DNA of 59,494 bases from Rhodobacteraceae bacterium CG17_big_fil_post_rev_8_21_14_2_50_63_15 (GTDB lineage Bacteria; Pseudomonadota; Alphaproteobacteria; Rhodobacterales; Rhodobacteraceae), in NCBI GenBank assembly GCA_002783205.1, contig PFEY01000086.1, positions 1 to 59,494 of the forward strand. Reading direction: 5' to 3'. This document shows, piece by piece, positions 6,597 to 16,539 of the stretch (position 1 is the stretch's first letter; every line of letters starts with the position of its first letter). The notes under the pieces are model-generated. The model did not search any database. It was not told the DNA's origin and worked only from the letters and a program-made list of their open reading frames with translations. The translations under genes were made by a program, and so were the position numbers.

Positions 6597-8435
6597 ATGA
6601 AGAGCAAGGGCATAACGAAAACGGCCATCTGGATCCTGATGGGCCTGCTCGTTCTGGGACTGGGCGGCTTTGGTGCAACCAATCTCTCGGGCACCATCCG
6701 CAGCGTCGGGTCGGTCGGCACGGCCAAGATCGACGTGACCACCTATGCCCGCGCCTTGCAAAACGAACTGCGCGCGCTGGCCGCCGAACGCGGCACACCG
6801 GTGAGTTTTGCCGAAGCCCGTGCCAATGGTCTCGACGGTCAGGTGCTTGCACAGCTTGTCGCACGCGCCGCCCTGGAGCACGAGGCCGCACGGATCGGGA
6901 TTTCGGTGGGCGATGAAACCCTGCGCAACCAGATCATTGATATCCCCGGATTTCAGGGCCTGACAGGTGAGTTTGACCGCGAGGCTTATCGCTCAGCGCT
7001 TCAGCGGGCCGGACTCAATGAGGCCGAATTCGAGAAAAGCATCCGCGCAGAGACAGCAAGCAAGCTCATTCAGGCAGCCGCCGTGTCGGGCTTGCAGGTG
7101 CCGTCTGCCTACATCGACACCATGATGACCTATCTGGCCGAGCGCCGCAGCGTTACCTTCGCCGTGCTGGACCGCAGCCAATTGACCACCGGTCTGCCGG
7201 TTCCTTCAGACGATGATTTGCGCGCCTATCATCAGACTCACCTGCCTGATTTCACGACGCCCGAGACCAAGAAGATCACCTTTGCCTGGGTTACGCCGGC
7301 GCTGATCCTTGATACCGTCGAGGTCGACGAGACAGCGTTGCGCGAGGCTTATGCGGCGCATGAGGCCGAGTTCAACCTGCCCGAACGGCGTCTGGTCGAA
7401 CGGCTGGTCTACACCGAAACAGAGGCCGCCACGCGCGCCAAGGCGCAGATCGATCAGGGCATCCAATTCGAAATGCTGGTGTCTGAGCGCGGTCTTGAGA
7501 TGAACGATGTCGATCTTGGGGATGTTGTGGCCCGCGATCTGGGTATCGCAGCAGAGCCGGTCTTTGCCGCGCAGGTCGGTGACATTGTGGGCCCGGTGCA
7601 GACCGATCTCGGCCCCGCGCTGTTTCGGGTCAACGCCGTCCTGGCCGCGCATGTCACCCCTTTCGAGGCGGCGGAGCCGGAACTGCGCAACACTCTGGCC
7701 CTCGACCGCGCACGCCGCGTGATCGAAGATCAGGCCGACCGGGTTGACGATCTTCTGGCCGGGGGGGCCACGCTGGAAGATGTGGCGCAGGAAACCGATC
7801 TGGAACTCGGCAGCATCGACTGGCATCCCGGTCTTGCCGAAGGGATCGCGGGATACGACGACTTTCGCAAGGCGGCCGCCGAGGTCAACGCGGATGCCTA
7901 TCCGAAGGTCATGCGATTGGCGGATGGCGGTATCTTTGCGCTACGACTCAACGGCGTGGACGCGCCTCGCATTCAACCGCTTGAAGACGTGCGCAACGCC
8001 GTGTTGGCAGGCTGGCGATCGCAGGCGACGGTAACTGCCTTAAACGCGCAGATCGCATCACAGCTTGACGCTCTGCGCGGCGGGGCAGCCTTTGCCGATT
8101 TCGGTCTCACTGCCGCGGAGGTCAAGGACATCACCCGCAGGGATTATCAGCCAGACGCACCAGCCGCGTTCATCGAGACCGTCTTTGCGATGAAACAGGG
8201 CGAGGTGCGGGTCATCGAGGGGGAGGGGCGCATTCATGTCCTGCGCCTCGAGGCAATTCAGCCGCCCGCGGATGAGGATGCCGATCTGGACCGCCTGCGC
8301 ACCGCCGTGCAAGATCAGGTCGCTGGTGATCTTGGACAGGATCTGTTTCAGCTCCTGTCCGAGGATATCCGGGCCCGAGCCGGCGTCACGCTTGATCAGG
8401 CGGCCTTGAATGCCGTCCATGCAAATTTCAACTGA
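6597..8435 (+). CDS. ppiD: PpiD-like periplasmic folding chaperone (SurA_N/peptidyl-prolyl isomerase)
   Basis: This 612-aa protein is anchored by one N-terminal membrane segment at about residues 9-28 (ILMGLLVLGLGGFGATN). The remainder is predicted periplasmic. The N-terminal part (FDREAYRSALQRAGLNEAEFEKSIRAE) matches the SurA_N/PpiD chaperone region, followed by a weakly conserved parvulin-like domain and long helices. Family members sit at the SecYEG exit and help newly exported proteins fold. The ATG at 6597 has AGAAGAGG upstream. It ends 12 nt before trpE, which is a common neighbour in Rhodobacterales. The isomerase core looks degenerate, so enzymatic activity is uncertain. Confidence 0.85.
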   Translation: MKSKGITKTAIWILMGLLVLGLGGFGATNLSGTIRSVGSVGTAKIDVTTYARALQNELRALAAERGTPVSFAEARANGLDGQVLAQLVARAALEHEAARIGISVGDETLRNQIIDIPGFQGLTGEFDREAYRSALQRAGLNEAEFEKSIRAETASKLIQAAAVSGLQVPSAYIDTMMTYLAERRSVTFAVLDRSQLTTGLPVPSDDDLRAYHQTHLPDFTTPETKKITFAWVTPALILDTVEVDETALREAYAAHEAEFNLPERRLVERLVYTETEAATRAKAQIDQGIQFEMLVSERGLEMNDVDLGDVVARDLGIAAEPVFAAQVGDIVGPVQTDLGPALFRVNAVLAAHVTPFEAAEPELRNTLALDRARRVIEDQADRVDDLLAGGATLEDVAQETDLELGSIDWHPGLAEGIAGYDDFRKAAAEVNADAYPKVMRLADGGIFALRLNGVDAPRIQPLEDVRNAVLAGWRSQATVTALNAQIASQLDALRGGAAFADFGLTAAEVKDITRRDYQPDAPAAFIETVFAMKQGEVRVIEGEGRIHVLRLEAIQPPADEDADLDRLRTAVQDQVAGDLGQDLFQLLSEDIRARAGVTLDQAALNAVHANFN

Positions 8436-8447
8436 GGACGGCACCGC

Positions 8448-9959
8448 TTGGATCTGACTCCTTCGTTTGACGACTTTGCCCGCGCCTATGAGGCGGGGGA
8501 AAATCAGGTCGTGCATGCCCGCCTTGCCGCCGATCTCGACACGCCCGTGTCGCTGATGCTCAAGCTGACGGACGCAGCGCGCGATGCCTTCCTGCTCGAA
8601 TCCGTTACCGGAGGCGAGGTGCGAGGGCGCTATTCCATCATCGGCTTCAAACCTGACCTGATCTGGCTGTGTCATGGCCGCACGAGCCGGATCAACCGGC
8701 AGGCGCGGTTCGATCCGGAGAGTTTCGAGGACCAGAGCGGCGATCCGCTTGCTGCCCTGCGCGCGCTGATCAGTGAGAGCCGGATCGAGCTGCCCGAGGA
8801 TCTGCCCGCCGCCAGTGCGGGGCTCTTCGGCTATCTTGGGTATGACATGATCCGTCTGGTCGAGCATCTGCCCGATGTGCCGCCCGACACGCTCGGCCTG
8901 CCCGACGCGGTGCTCCTGCGACCCTCGGTGGTGGCGGTGCTGGATGGCGTCAAGGGAGAAGTGATCGTGGTCGCCCCCGCCTGGGTCGGGTCCGGGCAAT
9001 CGGCGCGCGCGGCCTATGCGCAGGCGGCCGAGCGGGTGATGGATGCGGTGCGCGATCTTGAGCGCGCGCTGCCGCAGGCCAGCCGCAATCTTGGCAAGGC
9101 GCATGAGGATGCGGCCCCGGTATCGAACTTTACCCGCGAGGGGTATATGGCCGCCGTCGAGACGGCCAGGGACTATATCCGCGCGGGCGACATCTTTCAG
9201 GTGGTGCCAAGTCAGCGCTGGACGCAGCCGTTTCACCAGCCGCCTTTCGCGCTCTACCGAAGCTTGCGGCGCACCAATCCCTCGCCTTTCATGTTCTATT
9301 TCAATTTCGGCACGTTTCAGGTGATCGGGGCCAGCCCCGAAATCCTTGTGCGGGTCTTTGGCCGCGAGGTGACGATCCGCCCCATCGCAGGCACAAGGCC
9401 GCGCGGGGCCACGCCGGCGGACGATCGCGCGCTCGAGGCTGATCTTCTGGCCGACCAGAAGGAGTTGGCCGAACATCTGATGCTGCTCGATCTGGGGCGC
9501 AACGACGTCGGCCGCGTCAGCCGGATCGGCACCGTGCATCCAACCGAGGAATTCACCATCGAGCGCTACAGCCACGTCATGCATATCGTCTCGAATGTGG
9601 TGGGCGAGTTGGCCGAGGATCAGGACGCGCTCAGCGCCCTGCTGGCCGGTCTGCCCGCAGGCACGGTCTCAGGCGCGCCCAAGGTCCGCGCGATGGAAAT
9701 CATCGACGAATTGGAGCCCGAGAAACGTGGCGTCTATGGCGGCGGCGTCGGCTATTTCAGCGCCGGGGGCGACATGGATGTCTGCATCGCCCTGCGCACG
9801 GCGGTGGTGAAGGACGACAAGCTCTATATTCAGGCCGGCGGTGGCGTTGTCTATGACAGCGATCCCGAGACGGAATACATGGAAACCGTCCATAAATCCA
9901 ACGCGATCCGCCGTGCTGCCGCCGATGCGGCGCGCTTTGGCGGTGATGCCAACACCTGA
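8448..9959 (+). CDS. trpE: Anthranilate synthase component I
   Basis: TrpE makes anthranilate from chorismate with ammonia supplied by TrpG. The 503-aa protein has the tryptophan feedback motif LLES at 49-52, then GASPEILV, IAGTRPRG, LLDLGRNDVGRV, AGTVSGAPKVRAMEIIDELE and GGGVVYDSDPETEY of the chorismate-binding domain. The start is TTG at 8448 with GAGG about 10 nt upstream. It lies 12 nt after ppiD. No leader peptide rich in Trp codons was seen. trpG is 2.4 kb away, past rluE and a divergent gene. Confidence 0.96.
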   Translation: MDLTPSFDDFARAYEAGENQVVHARLAADLDTPVSLMLKLTDAARDAFLLESVTGGEVRGRYSIIGFKPDLIWLCHGRTSRINRQARFDPESFEDQSGDPLAALRALISESRIELPEDLPAASAGLFGYLGYDMIRLVEHLPDVPPDTLGLPDAVLLRPSVVAVLDGVKGEVIVVAPAWVGSGQSARAAYAQAAERVMDAVRDLERALPQASRNLGKAHEDAAPVSNFTREGYMAAVETARDYIRAGDIFQVVPSQRWTQPFHQPPFALYRSLRRTNPSPFMFYFNFGTFQVIGASPEILVRVFGREVTIRPIAGTRPRGATPADDRALEADLLADQKELAEHLMLLDLGRNDVGRVSRIGTVHPTEEFTIERYSHVMHIVSNVVGELAEDQDALSALLAGLPAGTVSGAPKVRAMEIIDELEPEKRGVYGGGVGYFSAGGDMDVCIALRTAVVKDDKLYIQAGGGVVYDSDPETEYMETVHKSNAIRRAAADAARFGGDANT

Positions 9960-10001
9960 TCGCGCTTGCGCCGGGGCAAAGCCTGCGGCATCAGAGGATG
10001 C

Positions 10002-10547
10002 ATGGCCCGCCTGATCCTCTTCAACAAGCCCTACGGGGTGCTCACGCAATTCACCGACAAAGGCCCTGCCGACGGTCCCCGCGCAACGCTTGCCAATTAC
10101 ATCGATGTGCCGGGCGTCTATCCGGCAGGGCGGCTTGACCGCGACAGCGAGGGGCTCTTGCTGCTGACCGATGATGGCGGGCTTCAGGCCCGGATCGCCA
10201 ATCCCCGCTTCAAGACGGAAAAGACCTATTACGTTCAGGTCGAAGGCCTGCCGGAGGACGCCGAGATTGCGGCCTTGCGCGCGGGGGTGACGCTGAAGGA
10301 CGGCCCAACGCGCCCCGCGCGGGTGGACCGGATGGAGCCGCCTGTGCTCTGGCCGCGCACGCCGCCGGTCCGCTTTCGCAAATCCGTGCCCGATTGCTGG
10401 CTGAAACTCACCATATCGGAAGGGCGCAACCGCCAAGTGCGCCGCATGACCGCCCATATCGGCCACCCCACTCTGCGCCTCATCCGCTGGCGCATCGGGG
10501 AATGGACGCTGGACGGTCTTTTGCCAGGTCAATGGCGCAAGGTATGA
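10002..10547 (+). CDS. rluE: 23S rRNA pseudouridine synthase, RluE/RsuA family
   Basis: This 181-aa protein has the RsuA/RluB/E/F catalytic motif [17 protein letters not shown] with catalytic Asp46, preceded by [12 protein letters not shown] and followed by the C-terminal [21 protein letters not shown]. There is no S4 domain in front, as in RluE, which modifies U2457 of 23S rRNA. I chose the ATG at 10002 because AGAGGA precedes it. It sits 42 nt after trpE and is transcribed in the same direction. Confidence 0.9.
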   Translation: MARLILFNKPYGVLTQFTDKGPADGPRATLANYIDVPGVYPAGRLDRDSEGLLLLTDDGGLQARIANPRFKTEKTYYVQVEGLPEDAEIAALRAGVTLKDGPTRPARVDRMEPPVLWPRTPPVRFRKSVPDCWLKLTISEGRNRQVRRMTAHIGHPTLRLIRWRIGEWTLDGLLPGQWRKV

Positions 10548-10736
10548 GCAGAGGTGGAATCGCGGACAGGAACCGCTTTGGCCTGTGGCGATCATGCGCG
10601 CAGAGCACGGGCAGAACCTGCGCCGCCGCGCGATCACCGAGCAAGGCTCGCACACACACTCACATGCGGATCACACCCCCCGACAGGACCAGGATTTGCC
10701 TCTGTGCCGACAGACCCAACCAGCCCTACAGAGTGA

Positions 10737-12233
10737 TCACTCGCTCGCCGCCTTGAGCACCGCCGAAACGGGTGCCAGCGCCACGTTTGCCGCACGATCC
10801 TGGAGCCCCCAGACCAGCATCGCGCTGATGGTTTCGTCGCGTAAGCGGCCCAGCATGATAACCCCCTCGGGCTGCTGACCCGCTTTCATCACCGCTTGAT
10901 CGAGAAAGCGGCGCACGGCAGCAGCCTTTTGGCCCTGCGCGTCGATGTCGCGAAACAGGCTCGCCGAGGGCACGCCTTCCCGCGCGATCAGCTTTTGCGC
11001 GGTATTGAGCCCGTTGGGACGCGCCACCAGCCCGTGCCCTGTCTCGAGAAGAATAGGGGCCAGTTGCGCGCTCGCCTCGCGGCTTGACTGCAATCCGCTG
11101 CCGGTGCCCTCGAGGACCGCCACCGCCTGTGGCACGCGCGCGAGCCAGGTCTGCATTGCCACCTCGACATCCATGGCGCTTGCGCCTTCGGGCAGGTCGA
11201 TCATGGCCAGAACCTCGAAACCGGCGGAGTGGTAGCGCTCCGCTGCCGCCGTCGCGCCATCCCAGTTCACATCGACCGCAAAACTCACCGGATAGGGAAA
11301 ACCCATCAATGCATCCGGGTCGATGCCGCCCGAGCCATCGTCGATCAGGATCAACGCCATCAACGGCTTGCCCTCCGGGTTCTCAAAGCTCGCTGCATTG
11401 CGCCAGAGCGCGCCCTGTTGCGTCTCGGGCGCAGGATCTTCTGCAATCGTCTCGGTCGATTGCGGTGCATCCGTGATGGCGGGCAGACGATTGGTCGTCA
11501 CGCCCTCGGCGCGGTGCTCGATGATCCCCGCAGTCGCAAGCGTGCGGGCGGGTGCCGACGCGCTGTCGGTCGCCAGTTCGGCAACAGTGCCCTCGTCGGG
11601 GGCCACCGCATCGGTCATGTCGGGGGCCACCGCATCGGTCATGTCGGGGGGGACCGTGGCAGAGGTGTCCGGCATCAAAGTCGGGGCTGGTTCCTCGACA
11701 GGAAAGACCGGGGCTGCGACCTCGACGGTCTCTGGCGCATCGGTCTCCACTGCATCGCCAATGCCGGTCGGGGACAACTCCTGCGCCGGAATGGCAGGGG
11801 CAACAGCCTGAGGGCTGGGCAACACCGGACTGTCGGAGACAGCGGCAAGCCCGACAGCAGAATCGCCCGTGGCCGGCAACTGAGCCAGTTCCCCGGCCGT
11901 TCCGGTTTCCGGCAACAGCGCAGGAGCGGTATCGGTGCCGCCAAGCGCCGCGAGATCATCCGGCGCGGGGGAGTCGATTCGCTGCGTTTCTGCACTCACC
12001 GGCCCCTCTTGCAGCGTCGGCAACGCCGCCTCGGCATCTTCGCGGCGCAGCTCGAATTCCGAACCGGGCGTCACTTCGACGCTCGACGCTTCGGGCGCCA
12101 TGTCGGTTCGGGGGCTGTCCGGCAGACCGACGGATCGCCCGGTCGATCCACCGATCAGGATCGAGACCCCACCCAGCACGGTTGCCGAGACCAGCGTTCC
12201 CGTGATCAGTCCTGCCAGAAGTCCGCGTGCCAC
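10737..12233 (-). CDS. Divergent polysaccharide deacetylase family protein with long Pro/Thr/Ala-rich linker
   Basis: This is about 498 aa from the GTG at 12233 (MARGLLAGLITGTLVSATVLGG), where family members start. The N-terminus is a membrane or signal segment. Residues of roughly 30-285 are a low-complexity acidic linker rich in Pro, Ala, Thr and Glu that includes short tandem repeats. The C-terminal part (PLMALILIDDGSGG, YPVSFAVDVNWDGA, AMIDLPEGASAMDVEVAMQ, GHGLVARPNGLNTAQ, GVIMLGRLRDETISAML) matches the divergent polysaccharide deacetylase domain. Members are predicted envelope proteins; activity is not established. The frame is open further upstream with a Lys-rich stretch (KAKHKAKQ), so a longer N-terminus is possible. 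It is on the opposite strand to trpE and trpG. Confidence 0.8.
   Translation of the reverse strand: MARGLLAGLITGTLVSATVLGGVSILIGGSTGRSVGLPDSPRTDMAPEASSVEVTPGSEFELRREDAEAALPTLQEGPVSAETQRIDSPAPDDLAALGGTDTAPALLPETGTAGELAQLPATGDSAVGLAAVSDSPVLPSPQAVAPAIPAQELSPTGIGDAVETDAPETVEVAAPVFPVEEPAPTLMPDTSATVPPDMTDAVAPDMTDAVAPDEGTVAELATDSASAPARTLATAGIIEHRAEGVTTNRLPAITDAPQSTETIAEDPAPETQQGALWRNAASFENPEGKPLMALILIDDGSGGIDPDALMGFPYPVSFAVDVNWDGATAAAERYHSAGFEVLAMIDLPEGASAMDVEVAMQTWLARVPQAVAVLEGTGSGLQSSREASAQLAPILLETGHGLVARPNGLNTAQKLIAREGVPSASLFRDIDAQGQKAAAVRRFLDQAVMKAGQQPEGVIMLGRLRDETISAMLVWGLQDRAANVALAPVSAVLKAASE
11595..11642. repeat. 24-bp tandem repeat, two copies, inside the deacetylase-like gene
   Basis: Two perfect 24-bp units (11595-11618 and 11619-11642) are followed by a partial third. 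They keep the reading frame and encode PDMTDAVA repeats in the linker. Such repeats change copy number easily and alter linker length without breaking the frame. Confidence 0.9.
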
Positions 12234-12256
12234 TGCCTCTACCCTCGTCTCTGCCT

Positions 12257-12280
12257 GTTTTGCCTTGTGTTTTGCCTTGT
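12257..12280. repeat. 12-bp tandem duplication upstream of the deacetylase-like gene
   Basis: GTTTTGCCTTGT occurs twice in tandem (12257-12268, 12269-12280). On the minus strand it is in frame with the deacetylase-like gene and would encode KAKH-KAKQ if translation began further upstream than the GTG at 12233. If the GTG start is right, it is simply a direct repeat in the 5' region between this gene and trpG. Confidence 0.7.
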
Positions 12281-12380
12281 GACTGGTCTTGCGCCCCTTG
12301 ACGCTGGAGCCCAAGCCTGAACAAGTATATCGCGACCGGGGCCTTGGCCTCCAGCCCCCTTTGAACGAGGATAGGCAAGA

Positions 12381-12962
12381 ATGCTGCTCTTGATCGATAA
12401 CTACGACAGTTTCACCTATAACCTTGTCCATTACGTTGGCGAATTGGGAGTGGAGACGCAAGTGGTGCGCAATGACGCACTCGACGTGCAACAGGCCATG
12501 GCGTGCCATCCGAGCGGAATCCTGCTGTCTCCCGGACCCTGCGATCCCGATCAGGCAGGCATCTGCCTGCCGCTGACGCTGGCCGCAGCCGAGGCGGGCA
12601 TTCCGCTTTTGGGTGTGTGTCTTGGGCATCAGACCATCGGGCAGGCCTTTGGCGGCAAGGTGATCCGCCATTCAGAGATCGTGCATGGCAAGATGGGGCG
12701 GATCCATCATCAGGGCCACGGCGTCTTTGCCGGGCTGCCCTCGCCGTTCGAGGCCACGCGCTATCACTCGCTGGTGGTGGAACGCGCGAGCCTGCCCGAC
12801 TGTCTGGAGGTGACGGCGGAACTGGCGGACGGCACGATCATGGGGCTGCAACATCGCGACCTGCCGATCCACGGGGTGCAGTTCCATCCCGAATCGATTG
12901 CCTCGCAGCATGGTCATGCTCTGCTGAAGAATTTTCTCGACCTGATGCAGGTTCCGGCATGA
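12381..12962 (+). CDS. trpG: Anthranilate synthase component II (glutamine amidotransferase)
   Basis: TrpG frees ammonia from glutamine for TrpE. The 193-aa class I amidotransferase begins [16 protein letters not shown], has the oxyanion segment [13 protein letters not shown], catalytic Cys80 in GVCLGHQ, and His169/Glu171 in QFHPES. The ATG at 12381 follows a purine-rich GAACGAGGATAGGCAAGA. Its stop overlaps the trpD start by 4 nt (ATGA), so trpGDC is translationally coupled. Confidence 0.96.
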   Translation: MLLLIDNYDSFTYNLVHYVGELGVETQVVRNDALDVQQAMACHPSGILLSPGPCDPDQAGICLPLTLAAAEAGIPLLGVCLGHQTIGQAFGGKVIRHSEIVHGKMGRIHHQGHGVFAGLPSPFEATRYHSLVVERASLPDCLEVTAELADGTIMGLQHRDLPIHGVQFHPESIASQHGHALLKNFLDLMQVPA

Positions 12963-13981
12963 GCGACGTCATCAAGACTCTGATCGGCACCGCAGCCGAT
13001 CGCCCGCTGACCCGGACCGAGGCAGAATCGGCATTTCAGATCCTGTTCGAGGGCGAGGCGACCCCGGCGCAGACCGGAGGCCTGTTGATGGCGCTGCGGA
13101 CGCGCGGCGAGACGGTGGACGAATATGCCGCCGCCGCCGCGGTGATGCGCGCCAAATGTCACAGGGTGCGCGCACCCCAAGGTGCGATGGACATCGTGGG
13201 CACCGGCGGCGACGGCAAAGGCACGCTCAACATCTCGACCGCCACCGCCTTTGTCGTGGCGGGCGCGGGCGTGCCGGTGGCCAAGCACGGCAACCGCAAC
13301 CTGTCGTCCAAATCCGGGGCCGCAGATGCCCTGACGCAGATGGGTATCAATGTCATGGTCGGCGTGCCGGTGGTCGAGCGCGCGCTCGACGAGATCGGAA
13401 TCGCCTTCATGATGGCGCCGATGCATCATCCGGCGATGGCGCATGTCGGCCCGGTGCGCGCAGAGCTTGGCACCCGCACGATCTTCAACATCCTCGGGCC
13501 GCTGACCAATCCGGCGGGGGTCAAGCGGCAGCTCACTGGGGCGTTTTCGCGCCACCTCATCCGGCCGATGGCCGAGACGCTGGGTCAACTGGGATCGGAA
13601 CGCGCCTGGCTGGTTCATGGTAGCGACGGCACTGACGAGCTGACCATCACCGGCATAAGCTGGGTCGCCACGCTCGAGGAGGATGGCAGCATTCGCGAGG
13701 TTGAACTGCATCCCGAGGATTTCGGCCTGCCGGTGCATCCTTTCGAGGCGATCCTTGGCGGCACCCCTGAAGAGAACGCGCAGGCCTTGCGGGCGCTGCT
13801 CGACGGCACGCCGGGGGCTTACCGCGATGCAGTCCTGCTCAACGCCGCCGCCGCACTGACCGTGGCGGGTCACGCGACCGACCTGCGCGTCGGCGTGGCG
13901 CAGGCTGCCGAAAGCATCGACAGCGGGGCAGCGCGCGCCAAGATCATCGCGCTGGCGAAACTGACATCGGAGGCGAGATGA
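12959..13981 (+). CDS. trpD: Anthranilate phosphoribosyltransferase
   Basis: TrpD attaches phosphoribose from PRPP to anthranilate. The 340-aa protein has the PRPP/pyrophosphate loop [14 protein letters not shown] at residues 81-94 and [17 protein letters not shown] from residue 109, then [19 protein letters not shown] and [12 protein letters not shown], all hallmarks of the family. The ATG at 12959 overlaps the trpG stop and its own stop overlaps the trpC start, each by 4 nt. Confidence 0.96.
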   Translation: MSDVIKTLIGTAADRPLTRTEAESAFQILFEGEATPAQTGGLLMALRTRGETVDEYAAAAAVMRAKCHRVRAPQGAMDIVGTGGDGKGTLNISTATAFVVAGAGVPVAKHGNRNLSSKSGAADALTQMGINVMVGVPVVERALDEIGIAFMMAPMHHPAMAHVGPVRAELGTRTIFNILGPLTNPAGVKRQLTGAFSRHLIRPMAETLGQLGSERAWLVHGSDGTDELTITGISWVATLEEDGSIREVELHPEDFGLPVHPFEAILGGTPEENAQALRALLDGTPGAYRDAVLLNAAAALTVAGHATDLRVGVAQAAESIDSGAARAKIIALAKLTSEAR

Positions 13982-14793
13982 GCACAACAAGCATTCTGGA
14001 GCGGATCAAGGCCTACAAGCTGGAAGAAATCGCCGCCGCAAAGGCCCTGCACCCGTTGGCAGAGATCGAGGTGCTCGCGAAGGACGCCCCAGCGGTGCGC
14101 CCGTTCTCACGGGCGCTCCAGAAAGTCAGCAAGGTTGGCTATGGCCTCATCGCCGAGATCAAGAAAGCAAGCCCCTCAAAGGGCCTCATTCGCGCGGATT
14201 TTGACCCGACGGCTCTGGCAGAGGCCTATGCAACAGGCGGGGCGACCTGTCTTTCAGTGCTGACCGACACGCCCAGCTTTCAGGGCGCGCCAGACCATCT
14301 CGGCCAGGCGCGGGCGGCCTGCGATCTGCCGGTGCTGCGCAAGGACTTCATGTATGATACCTATCAAGTCGCCGAGGCCCGCTCCTGGGGCGCCGATTGC
14401 ATCCTGATCATCATGGCCAGCGTCTCGGATGCGCTGGCCAAGGAACTGGAAGATGCGGCAACACATTGGGGCATGGATGCGCTGATCGAAGTGCATGATG
14501 CCGAGGAACTGGAGCGGGCATCGGCGCTTCATTCCCAGATGATCGGCATCAACAATCGCAATCTCGACACCTTCGAAACCTCGCTCGACGTGACCCGCAA
14601 ACTGTCAAAACTGGTGCCCGCCGATCGCATGATCGTCAGCGAGAGCGGGCTGGCCACCCCCGCCGATCTGGCCGACATGGCGCGCTATGGCGCGCGCGCC
14701 TTTCTGATCGGCGAGACGCTGATGCGCGCCGAGGACGTGGCACAAGCCACGCGAGCGCTTCTGGCCAATCCGCTGACCGCAGGCGGGATGTGA
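13978..14793 (+). CDS. trpC: Indole-3-glycerol phosphate synthase
   Basis: TrpC closes the indole ring from carboxyphenylamino-deoxyribulose phosphate. The 271-aa TIM barrel shows [12 protein letters not shown] at 58-69 with the catalytic lysine, then [39 protein letters not shown] and [11 protein letters not shown]. It is monofunctional; trpF is a separate gene at 22361. The start overlaps trpD (ATGA), and its stop lies against the GTGATG at the start of moaC. Confidence 0.96.
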   Translation: MSTTSILERIKAYKLEEIAAAKALHPLAEIEVLAKDAPAVRPFSRALQKVSKVGYGLIAEIKKASPSKGLIRADFDPTALAEAYATGGATCLSVLTDTPSFQGAPDHLGQARAACDLPVLRKDFMYDTYQVAEARSWGADCILIIMASVSDALAKELEDAATHWGMDALIEVHDAEELERASALHSQMIGINNRNLDTFETSLDVTRKLSKLVPADRMIVSESGLATPADLADMARYGARAFLIGETLMRAEDVAQATRALLANPLTAGGM

Positions 14794-15269
14794 TGGCCGA
14801 TCTCACGCATTTCGACGGTCAGGGCCACGCCCATATGGTCGATGTTTCCGACAAATCGGTGACCGCCCGCGTTGCGGTGGCCGAAGGTTACATCAAGATG
14901 GCGCGGGAAACCTTTGATATCATTTCGCAAGGACGCGCCAAGAAAGGTGATGTTCTGGCCGTCGCACGGCTCGCGGGGATCATGGCGGCCAAGCGCACGT
15001 CCGATCTCATCCCGCTTTGTCACCCGCTGCCCATCACCAAGGTTGCGGTGGATCTGACCCTCGATCCCGGCCTGCCCGGCGTGCGCATCGCAGCCACGGT
15101 CAAGACCACCGGCCAGACCGGGGTGGAGATGGAGGCGCTGACCGCTGCCACGGTGGCCGCGCTCACGGTCTATGACATGGCCAAGGCGGTGGACCGGGCG
15201 ATGGAGATCGGCGGCGTCCGGGTCAGGCTCAAGGACGGCGGCAAATCGGGGCGGTACGAGGCTCAATGA
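14793..15269 (+). CDS. moaC: Cyclic pyranopterin monophosphate synthase
   Basis: MoaC forms cyclic pyranopterin monophosphate, the first stable intermediate of molybdenum cofactor synthesis. The 158-aa protein has [36 protein letters not shown] around His77, and [20 protein letters not shown], which are the family's active-site segments. The start is either the ATG at 14793 or an adjacent GTG at 14790; both overlap the trpC stop. It sits between trpC and moeA in one coupled operon, a common Rhodobacterales order. Confidence 0.95.
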   Translation: MADLTHFDGQGHAHMVDVSDKSVTARVAVAEGYIKMARETFDIISQGRAKKGDVLAVARLAGIMAAKRTSDLIPLCHPLPITKVAVDLTLDPGLPGVRIAATVKTTGQTGVEMEALTAATVAALTVYDMAKAVDRAMEIGGVRVRLKDGGKSGRYEAQ

Positions 15270-16438
15270 TCACTGTAGACGAGGCCCTCGCACGGCTTTT
15301 CGCGCTGGTCGAGCCGCTCGGGATCGAAGAGGTTCCGTTGGTTGAGGCCGCAGGTCGAGTGCTGGCGCGCGATGTGACCGCCAGCCGCGATCAGCCGCCC
15401 TTTGCCGCCTCGGCGATGGATGGCTATGCGCTGCGCGCGGGCGAGGCCACCCCGGGCGCCACCTTCACGGTGATCGGCGAGGCTGCGGCGGGGCATGGCT
15501 TTGCCGGTGCGGTTGGCCCCGGCCAGGCGGTGCGGATCTTTACCGGCGCGCCGCTGCCCTTGGGGGCCGGGCGGGTCATCCTTCAGGAAGATGTCACGCG
15601 GGACGGCGACCGGATGACGCTCGGCCCGGATTTCGGCCCCAAGGACAATATCCGGCCTGCGGGCTGCGATTTCTGTGTCGGACAGGCGCTGAACGCGCCC
15701 CGCCGCCTGAGACCGGCCGATCTGGCGCTGCTGGCGTCGATGAATGTGGACGCCGTGCCCGTGCGCCGCAGACCGCAGGTGGCGCTGATCTCTACCGGCG
15801 ACGAGCTGGTCATGCCGGGCGAAACGCCGGGACCAGATCAGATCATCGCCTCCAACACCTTCGGGCTCAAGGCGTTGCTGGAAGAGCGTGGGGCAAGGGC
15901 GCATATTCTGCCGATTGCACGCGATACGGTCCGTTCTCTTGAAACCGCCTTTGATCTCGCCCAAGGGGCTGATCTGATCATCACCATCGGCGGTGCGTCG
16001 GTCGGCGATCACGATCTGGTGGGCCGCGTGGCAGGCGATCTGGGGTTGAAACGCGCGTTCTACAAAGTGGCGATGCGACCAGGCAAACCGCTGATGGCGG
16101 GCCGTATGGGGTCTGCGGCGATGATCGGGCTGCCCGGCAATCCGGTCTCGGCGATGGTGTGCGGGCATGTCTTCGTGGTGCCGGTGATTACCCGGATGCT
16201 GGGGCTGACGGCGGCACCCGCGCCACGCCGCACCACACGCCTTGCCGCCCCCCTGCCCGCCAATGGCCCGCGCGAGCATTACATGCGCGCGCGCCTCACC
16301 CGCGAGGGTCTGGTGGCCGAGGATCGGCAAGACAGTTCCCTGCTGAGCATTCTCGCCAGTGCCGACGCATTGCTGGTGCGCCCGATCAACGATCCGGCAC
16401 GCCAGGCTGGCGAAGACGTGGCCTATCTGCCGCTCTGA
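15266..16438 (+). CDS. moeA: Molybdopterin molybdenumtransferase
   Basis: MoeA inserts molybdenum into molybdopterin. The 390-aa protein has [15 protein letters not shown] near the N-terminus, [34 protein letters not shown], the molybdopterin-binding [12 protein letters not shown], and [11 protein letters not shown], in the order expected for the family. The ATG overlaps the moaC stop by 4 nt. This is the last gene of the trpGDC-moaC-moeA run. Confidence 0.95.
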   Translation: MITVDEALARLFALVEPLGIEEVPLVEAAGRVLARDVTASRDQPPFAASAMDGYALRAGEATPGATFTVIGEAAAGHGFAGAVGPGQAVRIFTGAPLPLGAGRVILQEDVTRDGDRMTLGPDFGPKDNIRPAGCDFCVGQALNAPRRLRPADLALLASMNVDAVPVRRRPQVALISTGDELVMPGETPGPDQIIASNTFGLKALLEERGARAHILPIARDTVRSLETAFDLAQGADLIITIGGASVGDHDLVGRVAGDLGLKRAFYKVAMRPGKPLMAGRMGSAAMIGLPGNPVSAMVCGHVFVVPVITRMLGLTAAPAPRRTTRLAAPLPANGPREHYMRARLTREGLVAEDRQDSSLLSILASADALLVRPINDPARQAGEDVAYLPL

Positions 16439-16460
16439 TGCATTTCGCCCTTTTCAAGAC

Positions 16461-16475
16461 TAGAGCAGTGCTCTA
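16461..16475. promoter_or_regulatory. Palindrome in the rplY promoter region
   Basis: TAGAGCA-G-TGCTCTA is a perfect odd palindrome of 15 bp about 70 bp before the rplY start. It overlaps CTATAG, a possible -10 hexamer, with TTTTCA about 16 bp upstream as a weak -35. An operator or simply a promoter with dyad symmetry are both possible. Confidence 0.35.
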
Positions 16476-16539
16476 TAGCCCCGGTTTCATGCGGGTCTAC
16501 AGCCTTGGAGGAGCCCGCGCTAACCGATGGAGAGATAAC

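Noticed and set aside
12324-12329. A TATACT -10 for the deacetylase-like gene on the minus strand
   Set aside because: The hexamer is good, but no acceptable -35 lies 16-18 bp away, so I do not list it as a promoter.
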